Shown: positions 1-9,325 of the stretch, one piece after another
Layout: each line of letters opens with the position of its first letter
Position numbering within the stretch: the first letter of the stretch is position 1
NCBI GenBank assembly: GCA_005406025.1
Contig: BGZK01001445.1
Span: 87,419 to 151,418 of the forward strand
Direction of reading: 5' to 3'
Length of the DNA stretch: 64,000 bases
Source: Eumeta japonica
Taxonomy: Eukaryota > Arthropoda > Insecta > Lepidoptera > Psychidae
Translations under genes and position numbers: made by a program
Notes under the pieces: generated by a model
Told to the model about the DNA's origin: nothing
Seen by the model: only the letters and a program-made list of their open reading frames with translations
Database searches by the model: none

Positions 1-480
1 TATATTTTTAAATACGTAAAATATTATTTGTTTGATTTTATCGTGATGCAATTTACTATATTTATCATTGAAGTTAGAAATATACATATCATTTTTTTTT
101 TCTTTTAAAATTACGTTTATTAAACCTTTTAAAGTATAGAACAAATCTTTGTACGTTACTTTATCGTAATGATTATATTTAGTTACGCAGTGAAGTATCG
201 TTTGGTATTTTACAACCGTTTTATATATTTTATATAACTCACGTGGTTGTGATATTAATATATTGAAATCATCACTGTTTTTAAGAGCTTCAGAAAGGAA
301 CGGATTATCGTCCTCAAGATTAACACTAACAGGATAAGCTATGCATTTGTGATTTTTAGAAAATAAAGGTTCATCTGTTTCGGAAAATTTATGCATAATA
401 AATTCCTTTTGATCCAGAAAGAAGTTTTGAAAATCGTTATAAGTTTCAGATTTATCAACCGTTATATTACGAATTGGTAT
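1..480 (-). pseudogene. Gypsy pol, linker between RNase H and integrase (partial)
   Basis: One minus-strand frame is open from about 480 to the window edge. It starts with a run containing SRIP, the usual junction after a Gypsy RNase H, and continues as a lysine/asparagine-rich linker. Relative to the RNase H frame it is shifted by two bases at a short CT run near 482-490, consistent with loss of one CT dinucleotide. The integrase core itself is outside the window. Assignment rests on position and the SRIP junction. Confidence 0.7.
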
Positions 481-481
481 T

Positions 482-892
482 CTAGAGAGAGTCTACGTTA
501 GAATTAATTTTTCCAGGTTTATGTATAATTTCGTAATCAAATTCCTCAAGTTGTAGACGCCAACGTATTAGTTTACTTCCAGGATCTTTAACATTAAATA
601 ACCATGTAAGGGGCCTATGGTCAGTAACAATCTTAAATTTTTGTTCATATAAATAAGGTCTAAAATGTTGAACTGCCCATTTAATAGCAACTAATTCCTT
701 CTCGGTTGTACTATAATTTCCTTCTGCATTATTTAAAGTTCTGGATGCATAAGCTATAGGTAGATCTTGTCCTATCTCACCTTGACTTAATATGGCTCCT
801 ATCGCATAATTACTAGCATCAGTAGTTAGAATAAATGGTTTACTAAAATCTGGATATTGAAGTATTTTTGGAGATGTTAAAATTTTACGCAT
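482..892 (-). pseudogene. Gypsy pol RNase H domain
   Basis: An open stretch of about 136 codons shows RNase H signatures in order: TTDAS near the start (first catalytic Asp), IAYASRTL, a KELVAIKWA helix carrying the acidic residue, and VTDHRPLTWL (Asp-His) towards the end, finishing in HKPGKIN. In a Gypsy pol this domain removes the RNA strand during reverse transcription. It ends at a TAG made by the CT-run indel mentioned for the neighbouring linker. It would be translated as part of a polyprotein, so the nominal start has no meaning. Confidence 0.9.
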
Positions 893-1989
893 TAGGTCGA
901 ATGATTTCTGTTGTTCTTCGGTCCAATTAAATCGTATATCTTTCTAATAATTTAGTTAAAGGTTTCGTTATTTTAGAAAAGTTCTCAATAAATCGTCTAT
1001 AATATCCAACTAATCCAAGAAAAGATTTTATTTCCTGATTTTGGGGAATAGGAAAATTTTCTATGACCTTAATTTTATTAGGGTCTGGCGAAACTCCATT
1101 TTATTTATGATATGTCCAAGATAAGCAACTTCATGTCTCATGAATTCGCATTTATGTGTCTGTAGTTTCAATTGAGTTTCTCTAAGACGTTTAAATATGG
1201 ATTCTAATTTCATAGAGTGATCTTGAATAGAACTAGCATAAATAACTATATCATCAAGATATACAAAACAATATATTCCTTGTAGTCCACTAAGAACAGT
1301 ATTCATCAATCTTTGAAAGGTTGCGGGTGCGTTTTAAGTCCAAATGGCATTCTAGTATACTCAGAGTCCTCTAGGCGTAGAAAATGCAGTTTTACAAATA
1401 TAATCTGGATGCATTTCAATTTGATGAAATCCACTAGCCAAATCTAAAGTTGTGAAATATTTAGAATGTCCCAATTGATCTAATATTTCAGATATATTAG
1501 GTAAATGGTAAGCATCATCTACAGTTATGTCATTTAATTTTCTATAGTCAATTACTAATCTACATTTAATTTTATTAGAAGCATCTAACTTTTTGGGTAC
1601 GATCCACAAAGGAGAAGACCATGGACTAGTTGAGTGTCTTATTATTTTTTGGTCTAACATTTTAGTAATTTGAAAATTTATTTCTTCTTATGTATTTCTG
1701 GATAACGATAAGTTTTGGAATGAATAGGGATATTACTAGTAGTATTAATTTTATGTTGAGTCACATTAGTGCTCGTCAAAATATCTCCTTCCAAATAAAA
1801 TATATCATTATATTTTTCACATAATTTTAAAATAGAATTTTTTTCTTCGATATTCAAATGATCAATCCTTAATTGAGAAGACAATTTACTAATTCTGCTA
1901 TAATCATTTTTTGATTTAAAATCCTTTTCAGAATTTTCATTAAATAGCCAATTCAAATCACAATTATTTATATGTGGACTCATGATCAT
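893..1989 (-). pseudogene. Gypsy pol reverse transcriptase domain
   Basis: Three broken frames together cover the RT. The N-terminal part (about 1678-1989) has the TKTYRYP-like approach to the polymerase. The middle part (1361-1660) contains [12 protein letters not shown] and [13 protein letters not shown], the first catalytic Asp region. The third part (1061-1309) holds YLDDIVIY with the catalytic Asp pair, then KCEF and YLGHII. Frame changes occur near 1310-1360 and 1660-1678. Bases 893-1060 encode the RT-RNase H connection, also out of frame. The domain is recognisable but not functional as read. Confidence 0.92.
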
Positions 1990-2790
1990 TTTTTATGTCG
2001 CTATCACTGGAAAAATCAGAATTACAAACATTGTTGTTACCGCATTTATTTATTAATTGGCAAATTTGTTTATCACATTTATTTATGGATTCACGGTTAC
2101 ACGAAGTGCCGTTTCCATTTAAAAACTAAAAGGTTTTAAAGAGATACCGAATTCAGTAATTTTAATTTTTCTTTCTAAAGTATTCAATATAGAAACATAA
2201 GCTTGACGGTTTTCATCCGTTTTAGTGATGGCATTTGATACATAAACTCCATCAATAATTTTAATGTCTTCAACTAATCCTTCCTTTAATTCAGGTTTCA
2301 AAACATTTGCTTTTATTAAAGTTTCACTTCGAGGCTATAAAATATACATACATTTTTTATTATTATAATAAAATGGTAATTTAAATTTATCTAAGATCGT
2401 TATTGTTTGATTATCATAATTTATTTTCGCTTTTAAATTTTTAATATGTCATTTCCGATAATTCCATCATAATCTAGATTTAATTTTAATTTTCTGTGTA
2501 TAATGTGAAATTTACAAGAAATAAAATTATTTTATTAATATTTAAATTAAGGAGGGTATAACCTAAAGTTTTCATGGGTTTTTCTGAATCTGATATTCCC
2601 TTTAAATTTAAAATTTCTTTGCTACTAGCTTTAGTCTCCGGATGCAACGTTTCTATTTTTATGATAGAAATACTAGCTCCTGTATCAATTAAACATTTAA
2701 GAGATCTATCTTCTATTGATTCCGAGACCTTAATTAATATGAAAGAGACATTATCTTCCGAATTTACATTTAGTAGATAATTGTTTAAAT
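1990..2790 (-). pseudogene. Gypsy protease (DTGA) and PR-RT spacer
   Basis: On the minus strand a retropepsin-like segment is open around 2574-2790. It carries CLIDTGASIS, with the catalytic DTGA at 2672-2686, followed by hydrophobic strands. Between it and RT (1990-2570) lies a low-complexity AT-rich spacer with a short open part at 2119-2301. The protease would be an aspartic homodimer cutting the Gag-Pol polyprotein. Several frame breaks separate it from Gag and RT. Confidence 0.75.
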
Positions 2791-3654
2791 AGCCTTTAAA
2801 ATGTGTTTTACACTCACAGGTTCGGCTTCGCCCGCGAGTGTTACCTCGTTTAAATGACTTATCATTGGAGCCTCCGAATTATTTTTGTTATAATTTCTGT
2901 CAAAATTTTTCTGGCTGGTTGCAAGGGTTTTATTTTTATTTTGCAATTTAAAGCAATTTTCTATAATATATCCTGTCTTTTTGCAATATCTACAATTTTT
3001 TTGTGTTTGTATGATTTACAATGTACATTCTATTATTATTATTATTATTATTGCGGGGAGTTCGAGGTGGGCCTTCCACTTGATTAAGTACCTGATTGCG
3101 TAAAAATTCTCGTTTCTTTAAACAATTTTCGTCATTAGGTATGCCCTGGTTTTTTACAAAATTTACAAAATTGTATTATAAAAAATATTTTCCTAGATGG
3201 GTCGTTGTTAAAATTATAATTCTTAGGTTTATTATTCGGATAATAATTTTTTTCTTGCAATTAAAAGAAGTATGTCCGTTTTTACCACATTTATGACAAT
3301 ATTTGCTTCGCGATTGTTGTAATATTGAAAATTTTTCTTCTTCTAATGCTATATTGAATGCATCATTTAAATTTTCAGGTTCCCTAGACCTAAGCATTTG
3401 TGAGATTTGGGGATTTAATCCTAATAGAAAAGTATGGAGAGCTAACTGATTGGTGCTTTCAATTTGTCCCGGTAATAACTATTCATCCGTACACGATTGT
3501 TTCATAAATGCGAGAAGTCTTAAGACATCCTTCCAATTTAGATATATAGATCGAAACTGTTTTGTTTGGAATTTGCTTACAATTTTGTAATAACTAATAA
3601 GTAAGTGCGTTTGGTGTTTTCTGTTACCAAATCTATTTTTAAGAAAATCTTTAA
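2791..3654 (-). pseudogene. Gypsy gag C-terminal half with zinc knuckles
   Basis: This is the part of gag downstream of the Harbinger insertion. It contains a clear knuckle YCHKCGKNGHTSFNC (C-x2-C-x4-H-x4-C) at about 3245-3305. A second Cys-rich motif near 3135-3180 (FCKFCKKPGHT) is broken by a frame shift. A third near 2955-2990 has Tyr in place of the His (CRYCKKTGYIIENC). The upstream part is capsid-like. A short TAT/ATA repeat at about 3031-3052 lies within it. Gag frames are broken at several points. Confidence 0.82.
3652..3654. repeat. TAA target-site duplication, left copy
   Basis: TAA directly precedes the left Harbinger end and matches TAA at 6438-6440. A three-base TAA/TTA duplication is the PIF/Harbinger hallmark. 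Confidence 0.9.
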
Positions 3655-3692
3655 AGGTGGGTACTGACCAACGTTACGAGGTGTAATGTAAC
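3655..3692 (+). repeat. Harbinger left terminal inverted repeat
   Basis: Begins aggtgggtactgaccaacg and ends gtaatgtaac. It is complementary to 6400-6437 at 34 of 38 bases. Confidence 0.93.
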
Positions 3693-3789
3693 ATTTGCAT
3701 CGAGCGTGTACGCATCGAGCATGTTTTAAAATCGGCGTAACATGCTCGTCAAAACTCTGTGCTCCGTTTTCGCCGTTAGTTCACTCAAG

Positions 3790-5669
3790 ATGGCCGACAG
3801 GGAGGACGCGTTGGCATCTTTGATTTTAATTAATTATTGTTTCATCCAAATTAAGAAGAAGAAAAAACGTTACTGGACATCAAACTTATTTAAAAACAGA
3901 GGCGTATGTGGTGGTTTGTCATTGATAGCAATTTTAAAACCAAATGATTACTGGACAGTATAAAACTTTGTACGCATGTCTCCGATCGATTTTGAAGAAC
4001 TTGTGAATTTAATTGGACCAAGTGTACATAAAAAGGATACAAATTATAGAAAAGCAATCAGTGTCACGGAACGATTAGCACTAACACTTCGTTTTTATGC
4101 AACAGGAGATTCCTATACTAGTATGCAATATCTTTTCAAGATATCAAAGCAACGAATAGGATTTATAGTAAAAGAGGTCAGCGAAGCCCTTATTGGAGCA
4201 TTAAAAGAATATGTAAAGGTACGTACTGTTTTAATTAAATCAGAAAAAGTAGTCATTACATATCAAATTATTTAATTAATTAAATCACCAAATTCTGATA
4301 GAAATTGTTCACTCATAGCTGGTGACCCACAGTCATTTTGATGGGACGTATTTGATGCAGGTGTTTCAGGGCTTTGCTGTGGCATAGGTGAGGCTCTTGA
4401 AATTGGTTGTGTAGAGTATCCTTGTGAATAATAATTGTTAGTATTCATGCCAACATAATCAAATTCTCCGCGATCAGTACTAAACAATATATTTGATATG
4501 TAATGTTGCACATGTATTTTGTTTTGAATAAGATCTTAATTTATTTGCCAAAATACCATATGCTTCACATTCGTCAAGTTTGTGCGAAGTTGACTCCGTT
4601 TGCTCGGTTCTCTTTTAAAATATTGAACGTAGATGCCATTATCTCTTCCGGGCTTGGGCGACTGCTTTCCTTTTTGAAGGCGGAGGGCAATCATTGTCGC
4701 TTTTATTGGCAGGCGGAGGGCATTCATTGTCGCTTTATTGGCAGGCGGAGGGCATTCATTGTCGCTTTTATTGGCAGGCGGAGGGCAATCATCAGGCGGT
4801 TGTTCTGAAGCACCTTCACGTTCACGTAGCTGAAAATAAATATAAATCATTATTTCAGATGCCAGAAACACCAGAGCAATGGCTGGTTGTAGCAAATGAC
4901 TATGATACTTTGTGGAATTTTCCACATTGCTTAGGCGCAATCGACGGTAAACATATTTTACTGCAGTCACCGATCAACAGTGGAAGTGAATTTTATAATT
5001 ACAAGGGTTTCTTTAGCATCGTATTGCTGGCAGTTGTTGACGCGAAATATAACTTTGTATGTAAACATTGGATGTCAAGGAAGAATATCTGATGGAGGAG
5101 TTTTTAACAACTGTGAATTAAACGAAAAACTAAAAAAATATGCACTAAACATCCCTCAACCCACTGCGTTGCCAGCAAGAACAGAAAAAAATCCGTTTTA
5201 CTTTGTGGGCGATGAAGCTTTTGCGCTTTCCGAAAATATGATGAAAGTATATGCAAGATATGAACGTGGTTCAAAGGAAAGAATATATAACTACCGACTT
5301 TGCAGAGCTCGTTGAGTGGTGGAAAATGTGTTCGGCATATTGTCTGCAGTGTTTAGAGTTTTGCGGAAACCTATGTTGTTAGAACCGAAAACCGCGACAT
5401 CTGTCGTAACAGCAATAACATGCCTTCACAATTTTTTAAGAAAGAGTAATAATGCTCAAGTATATACCCCTGCAGGTAGCTTTAACGAAGAATCGAACGG
5501 CCAGGTCAGATTAGGAAATTGGAGAGAAGGTAACAATGACATGACTAGTATGTTACCCTTGCAAATAAGACCGCGAAGGGCTACAAGATCTGCTCACAAT
5601 ATTCGTAATGAAGTTGCTGAATACTGCATACAGCAAGGGTCTGTAAGCTGGCAAGAAAATTATGCTTAA
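3790..5669 (+). pseudogene. Harbinger transposase (DDE_Tnp_4 / HARBI1-like), two exons, disrupted
   Basis: Exon 1 runs from ATG 3790 to 4218 (donor gtacgt) and exon 2 from 4859 (acceptor tttcag) to the TAA at 5667-5669, about 413 codons, normal for the family. Exon 1 has the N-terminal helix-turn-helix-like part ([16 protein letters not shown]). Exon 2 has GAIDGKH (Asp 4943-4945), VGDEAF (Asp 5211-5213) and VENVFGIL (Glu 5322-5324), so the whole DDE triad is visible. Defects: in-frame TAA at 3961-3963, a frame break near 5055 that looks like loss of one TA unit, and TGA at 5313-5315 where the family has Arg (a CGA-to-TGA change). It would bind the terminal repeats together with the MADF partner. 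Confidence 0.92.
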
Positions 5670-6174
5670 AATGGACTTACAGTATCTGTTGTAGCACGAG
5701 GTGTATTTCTATCCAGTAGAAATATCATAGCTTTGTATGCAAACCAAGTACTATGGTATACTTCATCTGCACCTGAAATTGAAGTTGAAATTAACAAACG
5801 TCGACCCAAAGTAGTATATTTTGTGAATATCGTAATCTATACAATTATTTTAATTGTAAAAAAATAAAATAAATATCTGTTACCTTACCTTATTTGTGGG
5901 CCTATTTACTTAAAAACTTAATAAATAATTACGTACTTTTTCCTGTACTAGTTGATTGTTTAGTTTTTTGTTTTTCCCTCCTCAATGATGCCAGTAAACT
6001 TGTCGTTTTATTTTTACATGTTTGTCTTTCGCTGTCGAGTAACGAAGCCAATCTATTCCAAGCGTCTTCTTTTTTGAGTTTGTTATAATGCTCTGGATGA
6101 GCTGGATTCCACAACACTTTCTCTTCTCTGTATTTTTCTATAAAATACAGAGTTTTTTCTTTGTGCCACTCCAT
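4275..6174 (-). pseudogene. Harbinger accessory MADF (Myb/SANT-like) protein gene, three exons
   Basis: Exon 1 (6174 down to 5937) encodes a MADF domain: TLYFIEKYREE, VLWNPAHPEHYNK, DAWNRLASLL. It ends with donor gtacgt one base into a codon. Exon 2 (5772-5681, 92 nt) starts after ttttcag-type sequence with the matching phase and encodes ADEVYHSTWFAYKAM and NTPRATTDT, ending at gtaagt. Exon 3 starts at 4829 after a tttcag acceptor and continues to about 4275 with a proline-rich repeat, then a C-terminal region. Exon 3 changes frame several times (about 4710, 4570 and 4510). Family partners help the transposase bind DNA and enter the nucleus. The gene runs antisense to the transposase. Confidence 0.85.
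4679..4796. repeat. 33-bp minisatellite in MADF exon 3
   Basis: About 3.5 head-to-tail copies of a unit starting ggcggagggcaatcattgtc. On the minus strand it encodes a repeated NECPPPANK-type block. Unit 2 is 32 bp, lacking one T in the cttttatt run, and this puts the following units out of frame. Confidence 0.9.
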
Positions 6175-6399
6175 GTTTTAAGAAATAAATACGAGAGGAA
6201 CGACGTGTGATTACTCGCGACGCACGTGCACTCGGGACGACTTGCAAGAGCGTACTGACCGAACCGCGTAACACTCGGAGGATTCGCCAAAAAACCGACA
6301 GCCAGGTGGAGCACTCAAAGCGAGCAACGAGCGACTCGTTGCTCGCTGGTTTCACCGTAACACGACGTACTGACTGCACGAATGCTCGCGGTGTAACAC

Positions 6400-6437
6400 G
6401 TTACATTACGCCCCGTAACGCCGGTCAGTACCCACCT
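6400..6437 (-). repeat. Harbinger right terminal inverted repeat
   Basis: Ends ggtcagtacccacct. It pairs with 3655-3692 and is followed by the TAA duplication at 6438-6440. Confidence 0.93.
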
Positions 6438-6714
6438 TAAGGCTTTCCCAATCTTCAAAAATAGTATTAACACAAGTTGATTGCGCTTTGTCCGTCAGTT
6501 TATTTTGTATAAAGGCAAATAAAATCGGACGCTGATCATTACGAGCTAAAAAGAATGCTCTGTTGCAATTAGTTAACCAAACTGATAACGTATCTCGATT
6601 TCCATCATAAGAATCAATAAACTTTATTAAAGTATCAATTTTTAATTTATTTTCATTACTAGATGTACACGGAATATTACCTAAATTATTCATTGTATCT
6701 TGTTCGTTAGCCAT
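6438..6714 (-). pseudogene. Gypsy gag N-terminal part, interrupted by Harbinger
   Basis: The Gag frame starts at ATG 6714 (MANEQDTMNNLG) and stays open through a capsid-like region with FIDSYDGNRDTLSVWLTNC until it meets the Harbinger end after about 92 codons. The continuation resumes beyond 3654 on the other side of the insertion. This start is chosen because it is the first ATG after a non-coding AT-rich leader and is followed directly by Gag-like sequence. Confidence 0.85.
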
Positions 6715-6837
6715 AGTAAAATTTAATTAAATATATAAGTTTTAAATTATAATAACCAATGTTTTACAAATTAAAATTTTAAAATTAATTTATAATAATA
6801 AACGAATAATTGTAAAATATTACGACAACCAATCAAG

Positions 6838-7083
6838 TTATGTCACGGGGAGAGTAATCGTAACATAAAAGAAATTTAAGGTACTCACAATACTGGTACA
6901 AACATTCTTGTGGGTATGATAATTACAGCAGTTGCAGACGCGACCCGATGATTGCAGTTTGTGGCGCACGTAGTCCTCGATTGTTGGTTGAGCTGGCAAT
7001 GGCTGAGAAGGCCAGTACCCTTCGTCGATGATTTCCAATAGCTCTTCAAGTTCTGAGGTAGTGAGTGCTCGGGCTGAAAACAA
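6838..7083 (-). other. Exon-like open frame in the Gypsy leader
   Basis: Between the primer site and gag lies a minus-strand stretch of normal base composition. It is preceded by a good acceptor (gttttcag, just above 7075) and followed by a gtgagtac donor near 6885-6890. The frame reads ELEELLEIIDEGYWP and later CNCCNYHTHKNVC, a possible metal-binding cluster. I do not recognise it. It may be a leader exon of the retroelement, a captured host exon, or chance. No ATG precedes the acceptor-linked part except the one at 7083. Confidence 0.4.
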
Positions 7084-7370
7084 TATGATATTAGAGGATG
7101 TTCAGAGAGATTTTTACGAAGATTTTATGCAGGACGGCGAATGTCCCCGAAGGCGACGTTTCTCGAAGAAACTTGCTATTCACGAAGAATGCTTTTCGTC
7201 TTCTTGAATTGACGGCGATCCTTTTAATTTTTCCGGTATGTTAGCTTCTTTAGAGAGGCGCGGCGATCCTTCCCTTCATTTTCTTTACTTCGTTGGACTT
7301 GGGATTATTCTTCGCAAAGGTTTAGAAACCACCACAGGAAGTCGCTGTGTCGATTTTAATTTCGATATCC

Positions 7371-7386
7371 CACTTCTGACACCAAA
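7371..7386 (-). promoter_or_regulatory. tRNA-Leu-type primer binding site
   Basis: The minus strand reads tggtgtcagaagtgggat, the complement expected of the 3' end of a tRNA-Leu including its CCA. It lies just inside the LTR, where minus-strand DNA synthesis of a retroelement is primed. Confidence 0.85.
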
Positions 7387-7603
7387 AATTTATTATATTC
7401 TTTCCTGTTATATTCTCTTTACTTGTTTCGTAGCCCAAGTTAGGTGATCGACGAGTCTTTAATAAAATTCTTTTATTTATTTCAAAGAATTACTTTATTT
7501 AAACTGACCATTACAATTATACGTTATAAATTAACACTAGGGATGGATGGTACTCGTAGCACGGTTATGCGTGGACTCTCTCGGAGTGAAGGGGTACCTC
7601 TGC

Positions 7604-7610
7604 TTATATA
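7604..7610 (-). promoter_or_regulatory. TATA box of the Gypsy LTR
   Basis: TATATAA on the minus strand, followed about 30 bases downstream by CACTCCGAGAGAG, a plausible transcription start. Confidence 0.5.
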
Positions 7611-7628
7611 ACAAATGATGGACAAAGA

Positions 7629-7863
7629 AGTCGACGTAAGCCGTCGTCATGCGTCTTGCGTACGTCGATCCCGAATTATCTATAAGTATTTAATTTATTA
7701 CTTTGTTTTTCATCTCTAGAGAATATCTGTTTGGTGCTCTCGAGAGTCGGCATCCCTTTTAGGTAATGAATTACATATTCAGAGTCGACGTAAGCCGTCG
7801 CCATGCGTCTTGCGTACGTCGATCCCGAATTATCTATAAGTATTTAATTTATTACTTTGTTTT
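7629..7863. repeat. Duplicated 81-bp block in U3
   Basis: Bases 7629-7709 recur at 7783-7863 with one difference (cgtcgtcat versus cgtcgccat), an offset of 154 bp. The outer copy abuts the LTR terminus. Confidence 0.93.
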
Positions 7864-7963
7864 CGTAACAGAGAGTCTTTATAATATGGGTGTACATAGA
7901 TTATGTGTGGTACATAACGTTTACAATATGGGTGGTACATAACAAAACGGCCATTATGAATGC

Positions 7964-8320
7964 TTGCATTTTGAAACGTTTAATGTCAGAATGATAACTG
8001 TATATAGGTCACCACAATATCAAATTAATGTTCCAATACAATGCATAAATACAACAATATACGGCAGCAACCTTAATAGGTATACTTCATGTTTTCGTCT
8101 GATTGTTGTGGGAGATTTCAATATCGATTTTAGAATGAATCTTCATAATGGAATTTCCACATATTTTTCATCCATAAACATGTTTCCGTTAATAAACACT
8201 AGCACTTCTAGAAGTAGTACTACTATTGATAACGTTGTTTCGAACACCAATGTTCAATGTGGTACTATTAACACCTTTTACAGTCACGATTTACAGATCT
8301 GGTTCAAATTTAATACTTAA
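7964..8320 (+). pseudogene. Exonuclease-endonuclease-phosphatase domain fragment of a transposon
   Basis: The 118-codon frame has VYRSPQ, then LIVVGDFNIDF (the Asp-x-Asn catalytic motif of the EEP fold) and STTIDNVVSN. The final catalytic SDH motif is replaced by YSHDLQIWF. The N-terminal third of the fold is missing. Similar stand-alone or fused EEP domains occur in helentron-type Helitrons and in LINEs; I cannot tell which source applies. Flanking DNA is AT-rich with no other coding signal. Confidence 0.6.
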
Positions 8321-8904
8321 TTAGTATTTTTGAACCATATTTCTAAATAGAGACTAAAAAACTTTGTAAATAAACAACTTTGCAACTTTTGCAAGAATGC
8401 TGCAAGACTAGTATTGTTATTTCAGTTATATTATAAAATAAATGATATGTTTTAATATACGATAAAGGAGTACTGAAACGATAAGGCGACCTTTGTCTTA
8501 AATTTACACTCCTCTAGCTTTCCACATTGTAATGTTATGGAATTCTTTTTGAAATAAAAACATCGTAACTAAGACTCGATTGTCGTGATGGGTGGACTTT
8601 TACTTGTATACCTACAGGTTTGTACGGTCCGATTCGCACTTGGCCGGTTTTTTTTTTCATTCCTTTTCTCGTTTCCACCACACGCATAGTACCTTACACG
8701 TCATTTATCTATGAAACAGAAGCGACGACACATGCGCTCAGGGTTACTAAGTATTGTCAAATAATTACGAAAATGTTTTGGAAAGAGAAAGATATTTCCA
8801 TTTAATTATTTTTAATTTAATGTACTTAAATCAACTTAAGAGATAATTTCATTGTACGTCAAATCGAACTTTATACGCAAGTTCATTAAAAATAAAATCC
8901 ACAA
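8321..8904. other. Non-coding stretch with one dispersed-repeat fragment
   Basis: AT-rich. The only structure seen is the ccggccaagtgcg-type repeat at 8625-8658. No gene is supported. Confidence 0.5.
8625..8658 (-). repeat. Fragment of a dispersed 'accggccaagtgcg' repeat
   Basis: The 14-mer accggccaagtgcg is present on the minus strand at 8635-8648 and on the plus strand at 38277-38290. I recall this motif, followed by gagtcggactcg, as widespread in Lepidoptera. Here only the head is kept, next to a poly-T run. Confidence 0.55.
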
Positions 8905-9180
8905 AAATGTCAGGTAGAAGATATTGGTACTTCGACAATATTATCATTACCATCATTGCTCATCTATGACTGTAGGGTCAAGTCCCGATATATCCGAAGG
9001 AAGCGTAATTATAGGAAACGCACGTTCTAGTCTGGATTAGGGTGACGGGAGTAAAGAGTTAGTCGGTATTCGTGAAATTTTTAGTCAGCAACTGAAGTCA
9101 GGATAAGTAATAGATACTAAAATGTGTCAATAAATTTTATGGGAAAGGGCAAGTTTCTTCCGTTAGTTTTCTCTATTCCG

Positions 9181-9315
9181 TTCCATTCATCGTTTTCTTT
9201 GCTTTGTGTAGAGCTTTCAGTGTTCTTTTCTGCAAGTTGGTGTCCGCAGTCTCTTAGTTTCTATATTGTTCTACACTAATGTGGCTTATTTCTTTTGGTT
9301 CCTGTTGTGATAACT
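9181..9315 (-). repeat. LINE A tail unit 3 (outermost)
   Basis: This segment (…tagagctttcagtg… to …gttgtgataac) resembles 12021-12162 and 11887-11953. It is one of three tandem tail units, matching 30631-30767 in copy B. Confidence 0.75.
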
Positions 9316-9325
9316 TATATGTAGT

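Larger units (their letters stand above)
3655..6437 (+). mobile_element. PIF/Harbinger DNA transposon with both ends preserved
   Basis: The 2783-bp element is bounded by 38-bp terminal inverted repeats (3655-3692 and 6400-6437) starting aggtgggtactgacc. They match at 34 of 38 positions, and all four differences are transitions. It is flanked by TAA duplications and encodes a Harbinger-type DDE transposase (plus) and a MADF protein (minus), the standard two-gene content. It sits inside the gag of the Gypsy element. Both genes are damaged, so this copy is probably not autonomous. Confidence 0.95.
1..7870 (-). mobile_element. Ty3/Gypsy LTR retrotransposon, decayed, truncated by window edge
   Basis: Read on the minus strand the order is 5' LTR (to 7870), tRNA-Leu-type primer site, leader, Gag with zinc knuckles, DTGA protease, reverse transcriptase with YLDD, RNase H, and the linker leading to integrase. 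This is the Ty3/Gypsy order. Integrase and the 3' LTR lie left of base 1. All reading frames are broken by small indels and stops, so it is an old copy. A Harbinger element splits gag at 3655-6437. The five bases after the LTR (7871-7875, gagag) are the expected site-duplication copy but cannot be checked without the other end. Confidence 0.9.
7391..7870 (-). repeat. Gypsy 5' long terminal repeat
   Basis: On the minus strand it begins TGTTACGAAAAC at 7870 and ends near the primer site. The inner boundary is uncertain: about 7391, or 7406 if the end is the TAACA that mirrors the TGTTA start. It holds a TATA box (minus TATATAAGC, rc of 7602-7610), a purine-rich start region and an AATAAA-type signal near 7465-7480. 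U3 contains a duplicated 81-bp block. No second LTR is in the window to confirm the edges. Confidence 0.75.

Noticed and set aside
2574..3296. Plus-strand open frames in the left region
   Set aside because: They are antisense to Gypsy protease and Gag, which have clear motifs on minus.
4694..5092. A plus frame beginning upstream of the Harbinger second exon
   Set aside because: Its first part translates the minisatellite antisense to MADF. The real exon starts at the acceptor at 4858/4859.
7371..7390. tRNA-like 3' sequence
   Set aside because: Only the primer-binding complement is present, in the right place for a retroelement. It is not a tRNA gene.
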